DNA of 20,182 bases from Saccoglossus kowalevskii (GCF_000003605.2 NW_003139828.1:1657-21838); one strand, 5' to 3'; counted from the first letter of the stretch, positions 10,538 to 19,632 are shown. Notes: generated from the sequence alone by a model not told the origin. Program-made: numbers and translations.

Positions 10538-12966
10538 CTGTGTACAAATCATGTTGTGATATTGTCAGATTTGCGCTGTATTGATACATCTTAAAATAAA
10601 ATGCTCTCTAAAGTGAACAGTTTCGTATTTAGTCAACTGTTATATTGCACGAAAAGTTTCGTGATTGAATAGTAATTTAATGAATTAAAAACGATTTGAG
10701 TATTACAAGAATACGTTGTGAAAGTGTATCTAACATCAGGCTGAATACATAAATTAGATGAACTGAATTATTCAAGCTAGACAAAACTTTACAAACCAGA
10801 GTACTACATCCAATTGTGTGAAATGTACACGGTTGCCTTTTGCTGGAACAGTCACCTCCTTCTATAGCAGTATGTTCGAGTAGCTGAAAAATAGACAATG
10901 TTAAAAGTAAACAACATTTGTCCACACATATGATAAAACAAAAATTGTATCGTTTCGATATCCCCGCTTAGAATTGGGTCAGTGACATATCGTTTGCCTC
11001 GATGACGTGTGAAAACACGTGAATTGCAGTAGTAAGCTTAAGTTTGAAACTAACCTTTTCTCTCAGCAGTTCGATGTTACAATATTTACATTGCACTTTT
11101 ATTTTGGGACAACTTTGATAATGAACCTAAATAGACAATAACACACTTTAAATATATAAACTTAAAAGATGTTAAAAGTCATTAAGACGTGCGTCATCGA
11201 TTAAGCTAAATAACGGTCAAATGCGGTAGCCTAGCTTAATTGTGTTGTAGGGATAATTACACACACGTAGAGATGTTTTCTAATGAATACAGGAAAACGA
11301 TCATTTACATTACAACAGCAACACAATATTCAAACTCGCACAAGCAGCGTAGCGCCTCACAACCATAGATGAAGCACTAAGCCATATTTAGGTTATTAGG
11401 TGTTAATAGCGTAGTGCGTGGCCGCGGCCAGACAACGCAACGACGTACCCGTGTACCGCTCACTCGATCAGGCGTTCTACGCAGTGCTACTCCATACCAA
11501 ACACAAGTCACTCGTTCATCCGCAAAGCAGCGAATTTAATCTACATTTAATATTGGATTTATCAAAACTAGTTTCTTTCTCATTTTAATTTGTCATTGTG
11601 ATTGCCCAGGTGAAAACAAATTTGAAGAATGACGTTTTAAAATTATGCAGATTCAGGGGCCAATGACTGTTAAACTGTTCCGTTCACTGTGGACCTTCTA
11701 CAAGTTCTCTACAAATTCATCGATATTTACAACGCTACGAAATAATAAAAATAACGAACTCCCACCAAACCATAGTGGGCTAAAGCACACTTTGTGCTAC
11801 ATATATGTGCTAGGCGTCAGTTGAGCATATATATGGAGCACAAAGTGTGCTTGAGTCCATTAATAGTTACCTCCAATTCTTGGTATACAAGCTCAGTGTT
11901 ACAGTATTTGCATGTAATGATCCTCATATGACATTCGTTCTCAGAATGCATCTTTAATTTGCATCGGAGAATATTCTGAAGACATCCTTGTCGGGCACAA
12001 ATTACTACCATGTATTCGCAGATATCCTCATGTTGCTACAAAAGACATGTCAGTAATTAATTTCGCTTTTCGAGTTCTCTATTGAATAATACAGCATTGA
12101 TACAAGGTTTCGGAATGGGCATAATGTTTTCGTGAATAGCATTTTTTAGTCGGATATGTGAGAGTATCGGGCAAATTGTATTATATGTGAGTGATATTTT
12201 GCAGTTATCACCATGATATTCATTCTTACCTGGTATTCAATAAATAATCCCGTCCAATCACATCCAGTGTTCGTACACACAACTGGTATTCTTTTCATTT
12301 CACGAAAAATCGCTCGGTCCGGATATATCTGAGTACACATATTATAATTATACACAGCGGGTCTCACGTGAGTCCCCACAATTAATAGCATATAAAAAAG
12401 TATATTCATTTTGATAGTTTAATTGTTTCCAGAATACGTGCTTTTAATAGTAAGGAATTTGGTGTATGTTGAATTTCAATATGGTGTTTTACTTGCTGAC
12501 CGTCGATGTGTAATGTGACTAAAGCATAAAGAACACAAATGACTGAATAGATAACTCAAAGACTATGTTAGTCTTACCTTATCAGTTGTCAATACTATGT
12601 CACTAGAATCGGGATCATCAACGACGCATATTGGGCAGCAATATTCCTTGCCATCACTGCAGCCAAGAGAAACATATGTTTTAACCCCGTTGACGGCAAC
12701 TGGGACGAACCCTATCTGTTTAATTTACGCTATATAGTTGATAAAATAATATATGGTTCGCTTGTATGAAGCACGTGCTGTAGCCACTCTCACCTAACTT
12801 GTCCTTCGATACATCTTCTGCAAAATCGATGCCCACAGTAACTCTGGAACGGGTCCCTTAGCACGTGGTCGCAAAAGGTACAAATACATTTTTGGGAAAT
12901 GTGCTCGTCTTTCAAAATAGATCTTGAATAACCGCACTCCACTGTTTTTAATGTGCTCGAAGCCAT
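9530..12966 (-). CDS. TRAF2/TRAF3-like TNF receptor-associated factor, seven coding exons, 560 aa
   Basis: This is an adaptor and probable RING-type E3 ubiquitin ligase that would link TNF-receptor or innate receptors to NF-kB and MAP-kinase signalling in the cytoplasm. Exons (minus strand): 12966-12794, 12656-12578, 12328-12230, 12035-11871, 11126-11055, 10883-10797, 10537-9530. They sum to 1683 bp, 560 codons plus TGA, with all phases agreeing and GT-AG introns of 137, 249, 194, 744, 171 and 259 bp. The start is chosen because an in-frame TGA lies 24 nt upstream and the context ACGATGG is favourable. Domains: RING residues 29-68, TRAF-type zinc fingers about 102-222, coiled coil (TRAF-N) about 245-405, TRAF-C/MATH about 407-560. 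The length is close to vertebrate TRAF3 (about 568). MATH features mix TRAF2-like (NREHVIDAFRPD) and TRAF3-like (MKGEYDA, IVDTTD) segments, so I give no paralogue name. No stops or frameshifts were seen. The exon 6 donor (CTG|GTTTGT) is the weakest junction; AAA|GTTTTG nine bases on is an in-frame alternative. Confidence 0.93.
10797..10883 (-). CDS. TRAF-like exon 6: zinc finger 4 (end) and finger 5
   Basis: Encodes residues 197-225 (LLEHTAIEGGDC...PCTFHTIGCSTL). His200 and Cys208 complete finger 4. Cys215 and Cys222 open finger 5 with the same Cys-x6-Cys spacing as TRAF3. The acceptor TATTTTTCAG is strong. The donor CTG|GTTTGT is weak but keeps phase 0 with exon 7; using AAA|GTTTTG instead would add Val-Cys-Lys. 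Confidence 0.8.
11055..11126 (-). CDS. TRAF-like exon 5: zinc fingers 3 (end) and 4 (start)
   Basis: A 72-bp exon for residues 173-196 (VHYQSCPKIKVQCKYCNIEL...), phase 0. His174 and Cys178 complete finger 3; Cys185 and Cys188 open finger 4. The acceptor is TTGTCTATTTAG and the donor is AAG|GTTAGT. It lies far from exon 4 (744-bp intron) and would be easy to miss, but the finger spacing fits exactly. Confidence 0.88.
11773..11862. repeat. 39-bp inverted repeat (hairpin) at start of TRAF intron 4
   Basis: Arms 11773-11811 and 11824-11862 pair at 34 of 39 positions around a 12-nt loop. The core arm reads AAGCACACTTTGTGCT. In the TRAF transcript the stem begins at intron position +9, next to the 5' splice site of exon 4. 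It could be a small MITE-like remnant, a pre-miRNA-like hairpin or a splice-modulating structure. The sequence alone does not decide. Confidence 0.85.
11871..12035 (-). CDS. TRAF-like exon 4: zinc fingers 1 (end), 2 and 3 (start)
   Basis: Encodes residues 118-172, phase 0 at both ends. QHEDICEY closes finger 1. Finger 2 uses Cys130, Cys135, His147 and Cys152. CKYC (159, 162) opens finger 3, completed by exon 5. The acceptor is TTTTGTAG and the donor is GAG|GTAACT. A large hairpin begins 9 nt into the following intron. Confidence 0.9.
12230..12328 (-). CDS. TRAF-like exon 3: post-RING linker and first zinc finger
   Basis: Encodes residues 85-117 with both boundaries in phase 0. IYPDRAIFREM is the linker typical after a TRAF RING. 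CTNTGCDWTG gives Cys102 and Cys107 of zinc finger 1, completed by His119 and Cys123 in exon 4. The acceptor is TGTACTCAG and the donor is CAG|GTAAGA. Confidence 0.9.
12578..12656 (-). CDS. TRAF-like exon 2: end of RING finger
   Basis: The acceptor TTGGCTGCAG is followed by a T that completes Ser58, then DGKEYCCPICVVDD. Cys65 and Cys68 supply the last RING metal ligands, giving C-x2-C-x11-C-x-H-x2-C-x2-C-x12-C-x2-C overall. An acidic linker (DDPDSSD) follows. The donor is AAG|GTAAGA, phase 0. Confidence 0.9.
12794..12966 (-). CDS. TRAF-like exon 1: start codon and first part of RING finger
   Basis: Encodes residues 1-57 plus two bases. The short N-terminus is followed by CTFCDHVLRDPFQSYCGHRFC, giving RING ligands Cys29, Cys32, Cys44, His46, Cys49 and Cys52. 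The exon ends AG|GTGAGA, leaving a split codon (AG+T, Ser58) completed by exon 2. Upstream, TTTCCTTTATTCGTAG at 13011 looks like a splice acceptor, so this exon probably carries 44 nt of 5' UTR (12967-13010). Confidence 0.9.
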
Positions 12967-13175
12967 CGTCGAATTTTCCGCCTTTGATCAATTGCCTGTG
13001 CAGTGTATACCTACGAATAAAGGAAACCATTAACTTGTAGTTTTAGGAAGGTTATAAAACATGTTGTACATATTCAAGTAAAACCGATTTAAAAGATCGT
13101 AAGGGAATAAATGTTTATGTCCACGTTTTTAAGGTCACTCGTCTTTCATCTTGGATAGTTAAACAAAAATTGTGT

Positions 13176-13183
13176 TGACGTCA
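13176..13183. promoter_or_regulatory. Consensus CRE (TGACGTCA) upstream of the TRAF-like start codon
   Basis: A perfect palindromic CREB/ATF site lies 210 bp before the TRAF start codon. On the gene's own strand it is directly preceded by CGATTGCGTGA, which includes a C/EBP-like half site. The position is either promoter-proximal or in a first intron. Function is inferred from the motif only. Confidence 0.35.
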
Positions 13184-13244
13184 TCACGCAATCGTCCATG
13201 TTGAATTATATATTTACACAATGCAAAGTTAAAGTTTAAGTTAC

Positions 13245-13325
13245 CCACTGCAATCACGTCTGATACGTAGTTGATAAGCGATGGATCTAACAGGTTCTGA
13301 AGATTCAAAGGGTCATTCAACTGTA
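13245..13325 (-). other. Possible 5' UTR exon of the TRAF-like gene
   Basis: A donor-like CAGTGG|GTAACT at 13244 and the acceptor ending at 13011 would define a 234-bp intron. The segment itself is open in one frame (NDPLNLQNLLDPSLINYV...). That frame cannot continue into TRAF because the TRAF frame has a stop 24 nt before its ATG, so it would be leader sequence. The left end (5' start) is unknown. Confidence 0.25.
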
Positions 13326-15479
13326 CTAACGTGAGCACATAGCAAAGTCAATACAGTGAGCACTTTGCATACCGTATGCCGGCAGATTCAGCGGGACAGT
13401 GTGCACTTCCCGGCAGCTATGAGAGCGTCTAAGGCGTGTACTTATGTACAATTTAAAAGTTCACGCGTTATATCGTTTTGTTAATAACAATAATACGATT
13501 AACGTAAATACACATATTCCATGTTAAAATTGTTCTTAAGGTAATTTATTTATTTATATATTTAATTTATTTAATTATAATAGCTTCTCATAAACCACAC
13601 ACATTCACTGAGAGTTACCCGAATAAGAGTAAAATATATTATGACCCACAATTCCTCCCAAGATCACAGATTATGTTATAAATGCATTCATCGACAATAG
13701 TATGCCAATTAGGGTGTGGTCTTAAAACAATACGCCAGTACTTGTATATTGGGACTGGTAATGGGAAATCGTCGCTATTTGTAGCTATTCAAAATGACTA
13801 GAAATTCTGAGCGGTGCACGTGTTTATTCGTTTTAGGCGCGAACAAACAAAATTTTCATAAACTTGAGGTTGACGAATCGTTACCTTCTATGATCATGAG
13901 ATTTTGGACAAACTACTAATAATAGCTAATCAATCATTCTGAGGTATTGTGAGTGGGCCTTATCCCATGGTCAGTTTGTATATCGTTGTACCTATAGTAA
14001 CATAGGACACGTGACATACATCAAGCGCTATTTCTGTCGCTTGTAGGGGGTAGTGGTGGTGACTACCCAGTAAAACATGTGATTACAATACGTCACTCTA
14101 GGCGTGTCAATCGATTACAGCATGCATGCAAGTCCGTGATGGCACAGAATTCTACTCTGAATAATTACATAGCGCGTTTTGAATTTCAATTCCAACTTTT
14201 GCATTGAATAAAACAAAATTATAAATATTAATAACTGTCAAATCTCAGATAACTATTGTCTTAGATGAAGCACGCAGTACGCACAAATATTGATGGTTGA
14301 ATTTTAAGTAGAAATTGGAGCTATAGGTAAAACACTGCAACTACCAAAATATAACAAGGTAAAACACATTGTACACATAGAACCAAAAGTGCCTACATTT
14401 GTACAAAATGAAAAATAGTGATTTGTCTAGGTTAAAAAACCAGGCATGAAGCATCTATACTATAAAGTCGGCTATGATACAATAGTATTAACAATATTAG
14501 AAGAGTCAACACAGCTGACTATTCACTTCAAATTTATCAGTCCGCCATCTCAAAACCAATTCCGCGAATCTAAGGTTTAGTTATTCTGATATTAGTTTGA
14601 CATGCAAAAATCATGCTGTTACTTGAAAAAAAAAAAGTTTTCAAAATAGTAAGAATGATATTCGTGGCTACCTACGTCACGCGTCTTGATCAACTTTCTA
14701 TTGAGATGTGAAACCTATATATACATACGTTGGTCGTCGCCTGAACACAGAAATACTGTGTAGGAAACACACACTGTCTACTGTAATACTAGAATCAAAA
14801 CCCGCATATTTCGTAATTACATATTTTTTTACTGACGTCAACAGGTGTGTAAATAACCGGAAATACTTCATCCGCTCCTGACAGATTGACATCTAGAAAC
14901 GTATATGTTTGCTCATCGCATCGTTGCTTCGTGTGAATCTCAACCCGTAATTTATAATTGTTGATGGTGCATTATGGGCGAGAACGTACAGTTCTAATAT
15001 TGCATAACAATGTAGACCAAGTCGGAATAAGATTTATCAACAACTAAAAATAATATTTGTTTAATGAAATATTAAAATTACGCACGTTCAGTGACTGTTA
15101 TTTTACGAACTAAAACAACCAATATAGAGTGGTGTCCGATCGGGACAAGTTTGGGCATATACCGCATGATATGATGACGTTTTTGCGGACACCCGCTAGT
15201 GAGCGCGTTATTTTATACCATGGGGATTCATTACACTGTATGGGTACGTAATATACACCTTCATATTACCCGAGCGTCAACGACTGTTTTAGATGATGAT
15301 GTTTGTCCTTGAGATATAAAAGATATCTTCAAATCTTGATTTTATGAGATCACTAACCTACCATATATTTCGAATGTAACATCACTTAAAATAGCTACAA
15401 GATTATATTGTTGCAGTGTTTTGTAAGCAGTGCATTAAAACCTTAATGTGACTGAAGGATATATGACCAATAAAAATCA
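13326..15479. other. AT-rich non-coding region, nothing recognised
   Basis: No gene-like open frame with usable splice partners was seen on either strand. The frame at 14698-14892 (-) matches nothing I know. A 7-bp stem (GGGTAGT...ACTACCC) lies near 14046-14066. Confidence 0.55.
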
Positions 15480-15542
15480 TTTTAGTGGATTTATTTATTA
15501 TTTTAGTGGATTTATTTATTATTTTAGTGGATTTATTATTTA
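15480..15542 (+). repeat. Three tandem copies of a 21-bp unit
   Basis: The unit TTTTAGTGGATTTATTTATTA is repeated at 15480 and 15501, with a slightly altered third copy at 15522. Because 21 is a multiple of three it reads as a repeated peptide (FSGFIYY), but I see no sign that it is coding. Confidence 0.9.
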
Positions 15543-15792
15543 TGGGATCAGACATGAAGTACTGAAGCAAAACAGTTTGTTTTTTGCGTCTGATTTTATA
15601 GTTTCATCACTTGCTTTCGTAAAGGAATAGCTGTCAATACAATAGAATTACGTTTGAATTATCAAAAATAGTAATGTTTAGGAAAACAAAAATGAATAAC
15701 CATGGCAGCCTATAAAAATAGAATGACCTCACCTCAGTGACTAAGTAAAAAAGAATGACCTTTTGTACTGTTGACATTAAGGTAGGCCGCAC

Positions 15793-15831
15793 CCGGATTT
15801 TAGCGGCCCACCCCGGATTTAATAATTGAGT
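15793..15831 (+). repeat. Two imperfect copies of a 20-bp CCGGATTT unit
   Basis: GGCCGCACCCGGATTTTAGC is followed at once by GGCCCACCCCGGATTTAAT. It is a short, GC-rich imperfect tandem duplication inside AT-rich DNA. Confidence 0.7.
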
Positions 15832-16164
15832 CGTCTCTTATAATGTTTGAGTGTTTGCTACAATGTACATACACAAAATAACCTGAAATAGCTTATAACA
15901 TCAATGTCGTACTGATTCCTCATCGTGACATACATTATTACCTGGTTCTCGCTATGTAAAAATAGAGTTTCCCAATATGCAGCGGACATACAGTTCTGTT
16001 CTGTATTACTAACTGTGATCACAATTTACAATTTCGGAGTTTTGAAGGAGTTGAAACATGAATGAAGGTTGGTGGTGGTAATTTTGAAGGTCATGGAAAA
16101 GATCATCCATCGTAAAGTTGAATTTAATACTTACATTTTGCCTTCAACAGCTTTGGATTTCCAT

Positions 16165-16340
16165 TATAGGGTTAGCACACGGTGTCGTGGTAGTGGAGTC
16201 TGTTCTGTATACCGGTGTTGAATGGTTACTGACCAAGACACACGTGATTGGGTCGGGTGATCAAACCGGGGAATTCCGATTACTCATATACATTTATAAC
16301 TTCAAGAACAATAATGCATAAGGAATTTAAAAAAAAAAAT
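16165..16340 (+). mobile_element. Possible tRNA-derived SINE remnant with A-rich tail
   Basis: A GC-richer block with D-arm-like text (GTGGTAGTGGAGTCTG, about 16188) and T-arm-like text (CGGGTGATCAAACCGGGG, about 16254) is followed by an A run (about 16329-16339). The order, head then A tail, suits a SINE. The spacing between the two boxes is longer than in a tRNA and the match is loose. No target duplication was found. Confidence 0.22.
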
Positions 16341-16609
16341 ATTTTAAATAGTTAGTAGTAGTTAAATAGTTTATTAGTTAAATATTTTATCAACACCCAC
16401 AAATGCATCACCCCGTTATTAGCATGTCAAAAATCATAATTTTCATGGAACTAATTGGGTGTGGTACAGCATAATTTTCATCCATCATTGAAGATTATGT
16501 TTTAGAAAGATTGTCGGAAATTGTATGCAGCGATTACATATTTTGATTAAATCATTGTGAAACATGCCACCTGTACGGCAACCGAGGTGGCTCACAAATT
16601 AGCATTTTA

Positions 16610-17240
16610 TAAAATAATTTTTACAATTCATTTACATTTTGAAGATTCATTTTTTTTATATAATTCATTTTTAATAACCATTTTCGGTTCTGAAATCGGT
16701 TTTAAAAACCCATTTTTGTTACTGAGATCTGATTTTATTTTTAAAAGTAATTATTTAAACTCATTTTTGATTTTAAAATTCATTTTCATTTTTAAAATCA
16801 GATTTCATTTTTAAAATCCATTTTTGTTTTCAAAATTCATTTTTAAAATCCATTTTTGTTTTTAAAATTCATTTTCATTTTCAAAATTCATTTTCATTTT
16901 CAAAATTCATTCTCATTTTTAAAATCCGATTTCATTTTTAAAATCCATTTTTGTTTTAAAAATTCGTTTTCATTTTCAAAATTCATTTTCATTTTTAAAA
17001 TCCGATTTCATTTTTAAAATCCATTTTTGTTTTTAAAATTCATTTTCATTTTCAAAATTCATTTTCATTTTCAAAATTCATTCTCATTTTTAAAATCCGA
17101 TTTCATTTTTAAAATCCATTTTTGTTTTAAAAATTTGTTTTCATTTTCAAAATTCATTTTCATTTTTAAAATCCATTTTTGTTTTTAAAATCCATTTTTG
17201 TTTTCAAAATGCATTTTCGTTTTTAAAATCCACTTTCGTT
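16610..17240 (+). repeat. TTCATTTTTAAAATCC-type minisatellite array
   Basis: About 630 bp are built from variants of short blocks such as TTCATTTTCAAAA, TTCATTTTTAAAATCC and CATTTTTGTTTT. The left part (to about 16800) is degenerate and the centre is regular. Within it, 16836-17003 recurs at 17007-17174 with an offset of 171 bp and a single C/T difference that I could see. Open frames across it are by-products of the repeat. Confidence 0.9.
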
Positions 17241-17245
17241 TTTCT

Positions 17246-17258
17246 TGACCTTTGAACT
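17246..17258 (-). promoter_or_regulatory. DR1-like nuclear-receptor motif (AGTTCA-A-AGGTCA)
   Basis: On the minus strand the sequence is a direct repeat of two hormone-receptor half sites spaced by one base, the arrangement bound by HNF4, RXR and PPAR-type receptors. It lies just past the minisatellite. Motif match only. Confidence 0.3.
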
Positions 17259-17459
17259 CTAGGTATATATGTATTTTTCACTTTGAAGCAAAATTTCTAT
17301 CATAATTTGCTGAAAAGTCACTGTTATTTCCTGCCTATCGCATTAACTTTAACATAATAATTGTTTTTAATGACATTCTCATTTCGATACGATATTCGAT
17401 TTGTGTTTTCAATATCATTTAAACTTTCAATTTCAAAATCCATTTTCATTTTCACTTTT

Positions 17460-17472
17460 TGACCTGTGACCT
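17460..17472 (-). promoter_or_regulatory. Perfect DR1 motif (AGGTCA-C-AGGTCA), with nearby E-box
   Basis: The minus strand reads two perfect AGGTCA half sites with a one-base spacer. Another TGACC half site follows at 17480, and a CACGTG E-box with TGACC lies at 17491-17499. TGACCT repeats are common in some invertebrate genomes, so this may be repeat-derived rather than a working element. Confidence 0.3.
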
Positions 17473-17579
17473 CGCCCTCTGACCTCATACCACGTGACCA
17501 GATTTCGTTACTCGGCATTGATCCTGGCACTGATTTCCGTCATTGAAGTTTTTATGGTAAGGCTACTTTGCGTCACTTT

Positions 17580-17850
17580 TCTCCAGTCTAGAACTTATTT
17601 AGCCGTTGTTCCGCGGCGTTTCGGGGTTCATAGAGGGTTCTTGGCTTAATCTGTCTGCTTACAACGTGCCTGCAGCGTCGAGTGCATTTGTGGTCCGGCC
17701 AGTACACCGACGGCGCTGCCTTGTACACCCTACTCGGTAGCACGCAGCAGAACCACGGCTATAACTTGTTCGAATCATAATTATATCTCTCATTTTAACT
17801 CCATTGACCAACTAACATGGCTGACCGCGCTCGAGGAAATGGACAATTGT
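17580..17850. other. CpG-richer patch upstream of the candidate plus-strand gene
   Basis: Unlike its neighbours, this stretch has many CpGs (CCGCGGCGTTTCG, GCGTCGAG, CCGACGGCGC, GACCGCGCTCGAGG). It contains a short frame beginning ATGGCTGACCGCGCTCGAGG at 17817 that stops after 14 codons. It could be a promoter or 5' UTR for the gene that may start at 18135. No TATA box or initiator can be placed with confidence. Confidence 0.3.
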
Positions 17851-18134
17851 GCTCTGAATGAATGTATGAATGTATGTTGTCGTATGTAGTTACCGTCAAA
17901 TTATTTTCATCAACTCGATCTGGGTTCAGTGTCTTTACATAGCCCAAACGCAGCTGTTATACTTTATGTCACCGTTATTAAAGTTCGTTAGGACATGTTC
18001 ATTTTTTGGAGGAGTGTGTGTGGTGGTATATACGGTGGAGATTTATCTTCATCCATTTGTCTCAAAAATTGCTATTACAACTTCAGTGCAATTAATTTTC
18101 CACAAATGTTTGTTTTTATATGTGAAGTGCAAAA

Positions 18135-19008
18135 ATGAGCAAGAGAGCAAGAGAACGAGGTATGTGACAACATTTAATTTTGAATCGCACATGTAGTAAG
18201 AGTCTACCCATGTTCACTGACGTCTGCAATCTGCCATATTTTAATTGGCAGAACCTGATTAGTTCCTGATAGAGACGATCACGTGTTACGTGGCTATATT
18301 TAAAATATTGTTTTATTTTGTAGTTATAATAGAAGTAGTATACAGAGTAATTGTCTGCACTAACATGTATTAATTATTTGCTGATATTGTTGATCTTGTA
18401 AAGTGTATTAATTCTAACTTTAATATAATTACAATAAAAAACCCTTGAACTACAAATTGTAATCCCTCTAACGGTGTTTCACACAGGGACCCAAGTTCAA
18501 ATCCTACCTTAGGCTGAACTTCAAAGGGTGGACCCCTACCCAGAGAGATGGCCACACAGCCCTGTCATGTAGTCCCACTTCTGTGGCAAAATGCACTACC
18601 GATATGTGTCGGCACTAGCACTTGCGATTTGCACATACAAAAAAAAAAAAATGTCAGGGGAGACATTCAATTTCCCGAACTATCATCTGGCACAAAAATA
18701 TATTTAAAAAAAAGAAAGATGTGCATTCTACTTTGTAATACATGCAATACTATATGGCAGGATCACAGCTCAGACTGGTTAGGGAAAGCTATATTCTGTG
18801 ATCCGAAATAAGAAAATTTAGTATCTGATAACATATTTTAATAATCAGCTTCAAGATGTAAAAATCAGGGTCACTGGTGCCCCCTCTTAGCTTTCACTGT
18901 TTCAGTGCATAAGTATTAATACTATTTTTTTTTCATGTAGATACTTGGGATAAAATAAGGGAGAAGCAGCGAAAGCTGAGAAAAGAAAAGACTACTAAAT
19001 GTCCTCAG
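18135..19008 (+). CDS. Candidate 5' end of an unidentified gene, two exons, basic N-terminus
   Basis: Exon A, 18135-18159, reads MSKRARER plus one base and ends at a strong donor, CGAG|GTATGT. Exon B, 18941-19008, follows a good acceptor (a nine-T run then CATGTAG). It has stops in two frames, but in the one frame that matches exon A it reads on as (D)TWDKIREKQRKLRKEKTTKCPQ. Phase agreement between an independently chosen donor and acceptor is the main support. Exon B ends CAG|GCAAGT, the usual form of a minor GC-AG donor; GT four bases later (GCAA|GTAGTA) is the alternative. The product would begin as a short, highly basic, probably helical and nuclear-localisation-like segment. The 781-bp intron holds a possible SINE. 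Later exons would lie beyond or near the window's end and I could not place them. I do not recognise the family, and chance remains a real possibility. Confidence 0.35.
18440..18652 (+). mobile_element. Possible SINE with B-box-like site and poly(A) tail
   Basis: A GC-richer block contains a pol III B-box-like AGTTCAAATCC (18494-18504) and ends in 13 As (about 18640-18652). The A box and target duplication are not clear and the arm pairing of a tRNA is absent, so this is only a candidate retroposon. It would sit inside the intron of the candidate gene above. Confidence 0.2.
18760..18804. repeat. 9-bp perfect inverted repeat GGATCACAG...CTGTGATCC
   Basis: Arms at 18760-18768 and 18796-18804 flank 27 nt. 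It could be the end of a small mobile element or chance. Confidence 0.5.
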
Positions 19009-19013
19009 GCAAG

Positions 19014-19559
19014 TAGTATTAATTTTCTCCTATAATTCTCAAAGAATTTTGATGTACCTAGTATTGTTCAAGCTTTTTTACTGATAGTTTGCTGATCGTC
19101 TGTAGCACTCTAGTATAATGTATGAATGGTATAAATACCGGTACAGTGAAGGATTGTGTGTGATTTGTGAGTGTTAATATATCCTTTGGTAAAAAATATT
19201 ATGGTTAATTTTGTAAGAAGTTTACCTCTTATGATAGCTGTATAATGGATGAAGGAAATAAAGTATTAGGTAGTACTCTTGTTCTGACAGTAACAAGTTT
19301 AAACTCTTTTGTGATCATGGATTATGATTAAATAGAATTTAGTGGAATTGTCATCATCATATCTGTTGTAAATTGTTTGTGGTTACAATAATCCCAGTGG
19401 ATCATTCAAACGAATGTGTCTTTGAACAGGGAGTTTCACACTTACCCGGTAGTTTCCTACAATAATCTATCAAGTCATCTTGGGTAATGTTGAACATTTT
19501 TTTTGGTGTTTTTTGACTCATTTTTGTGAAGCACACAATGGGAGTCTTTGCAGTTAGTA

Positions 19560-19562
<3 letters not shown>
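19014..19562. other. AT-rich non-coding stretch, nothing recognised
   Basis: No open frame or splice pair here could be assigned. If the plus-strand candidate gene is real, this is its second intron. Confidence 0.5.
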
Positions 19563-19622
<60 letters not shown>

Positions 19623-19632
19623 TGTCTGTGTG

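Noticed and set aside
16557-16814. Phe-rich open frame on +
   Set aside because: It is a by-product of the TTCATTTT minisatellite composition.
16836-17174. CRISPR-like array suggested by regular repeats
   Set aside because: Repeats are contiguous without unique spacers and the genome is eukaryotic. It is a minisatellite.
17755-17785. Second tRNA T-loop-like string TTGTTCGAATCA
   Set aside because: There is no matching acceptor or anticodon stem upstream, so it is treated as chance.
18480-18520. A tRNA gene suggested by GTTCAAATCC
   Set aside because: The bases flanking the loop do not pair as a T arm, and no A box or acceptor stem fits at tRNA spacing.
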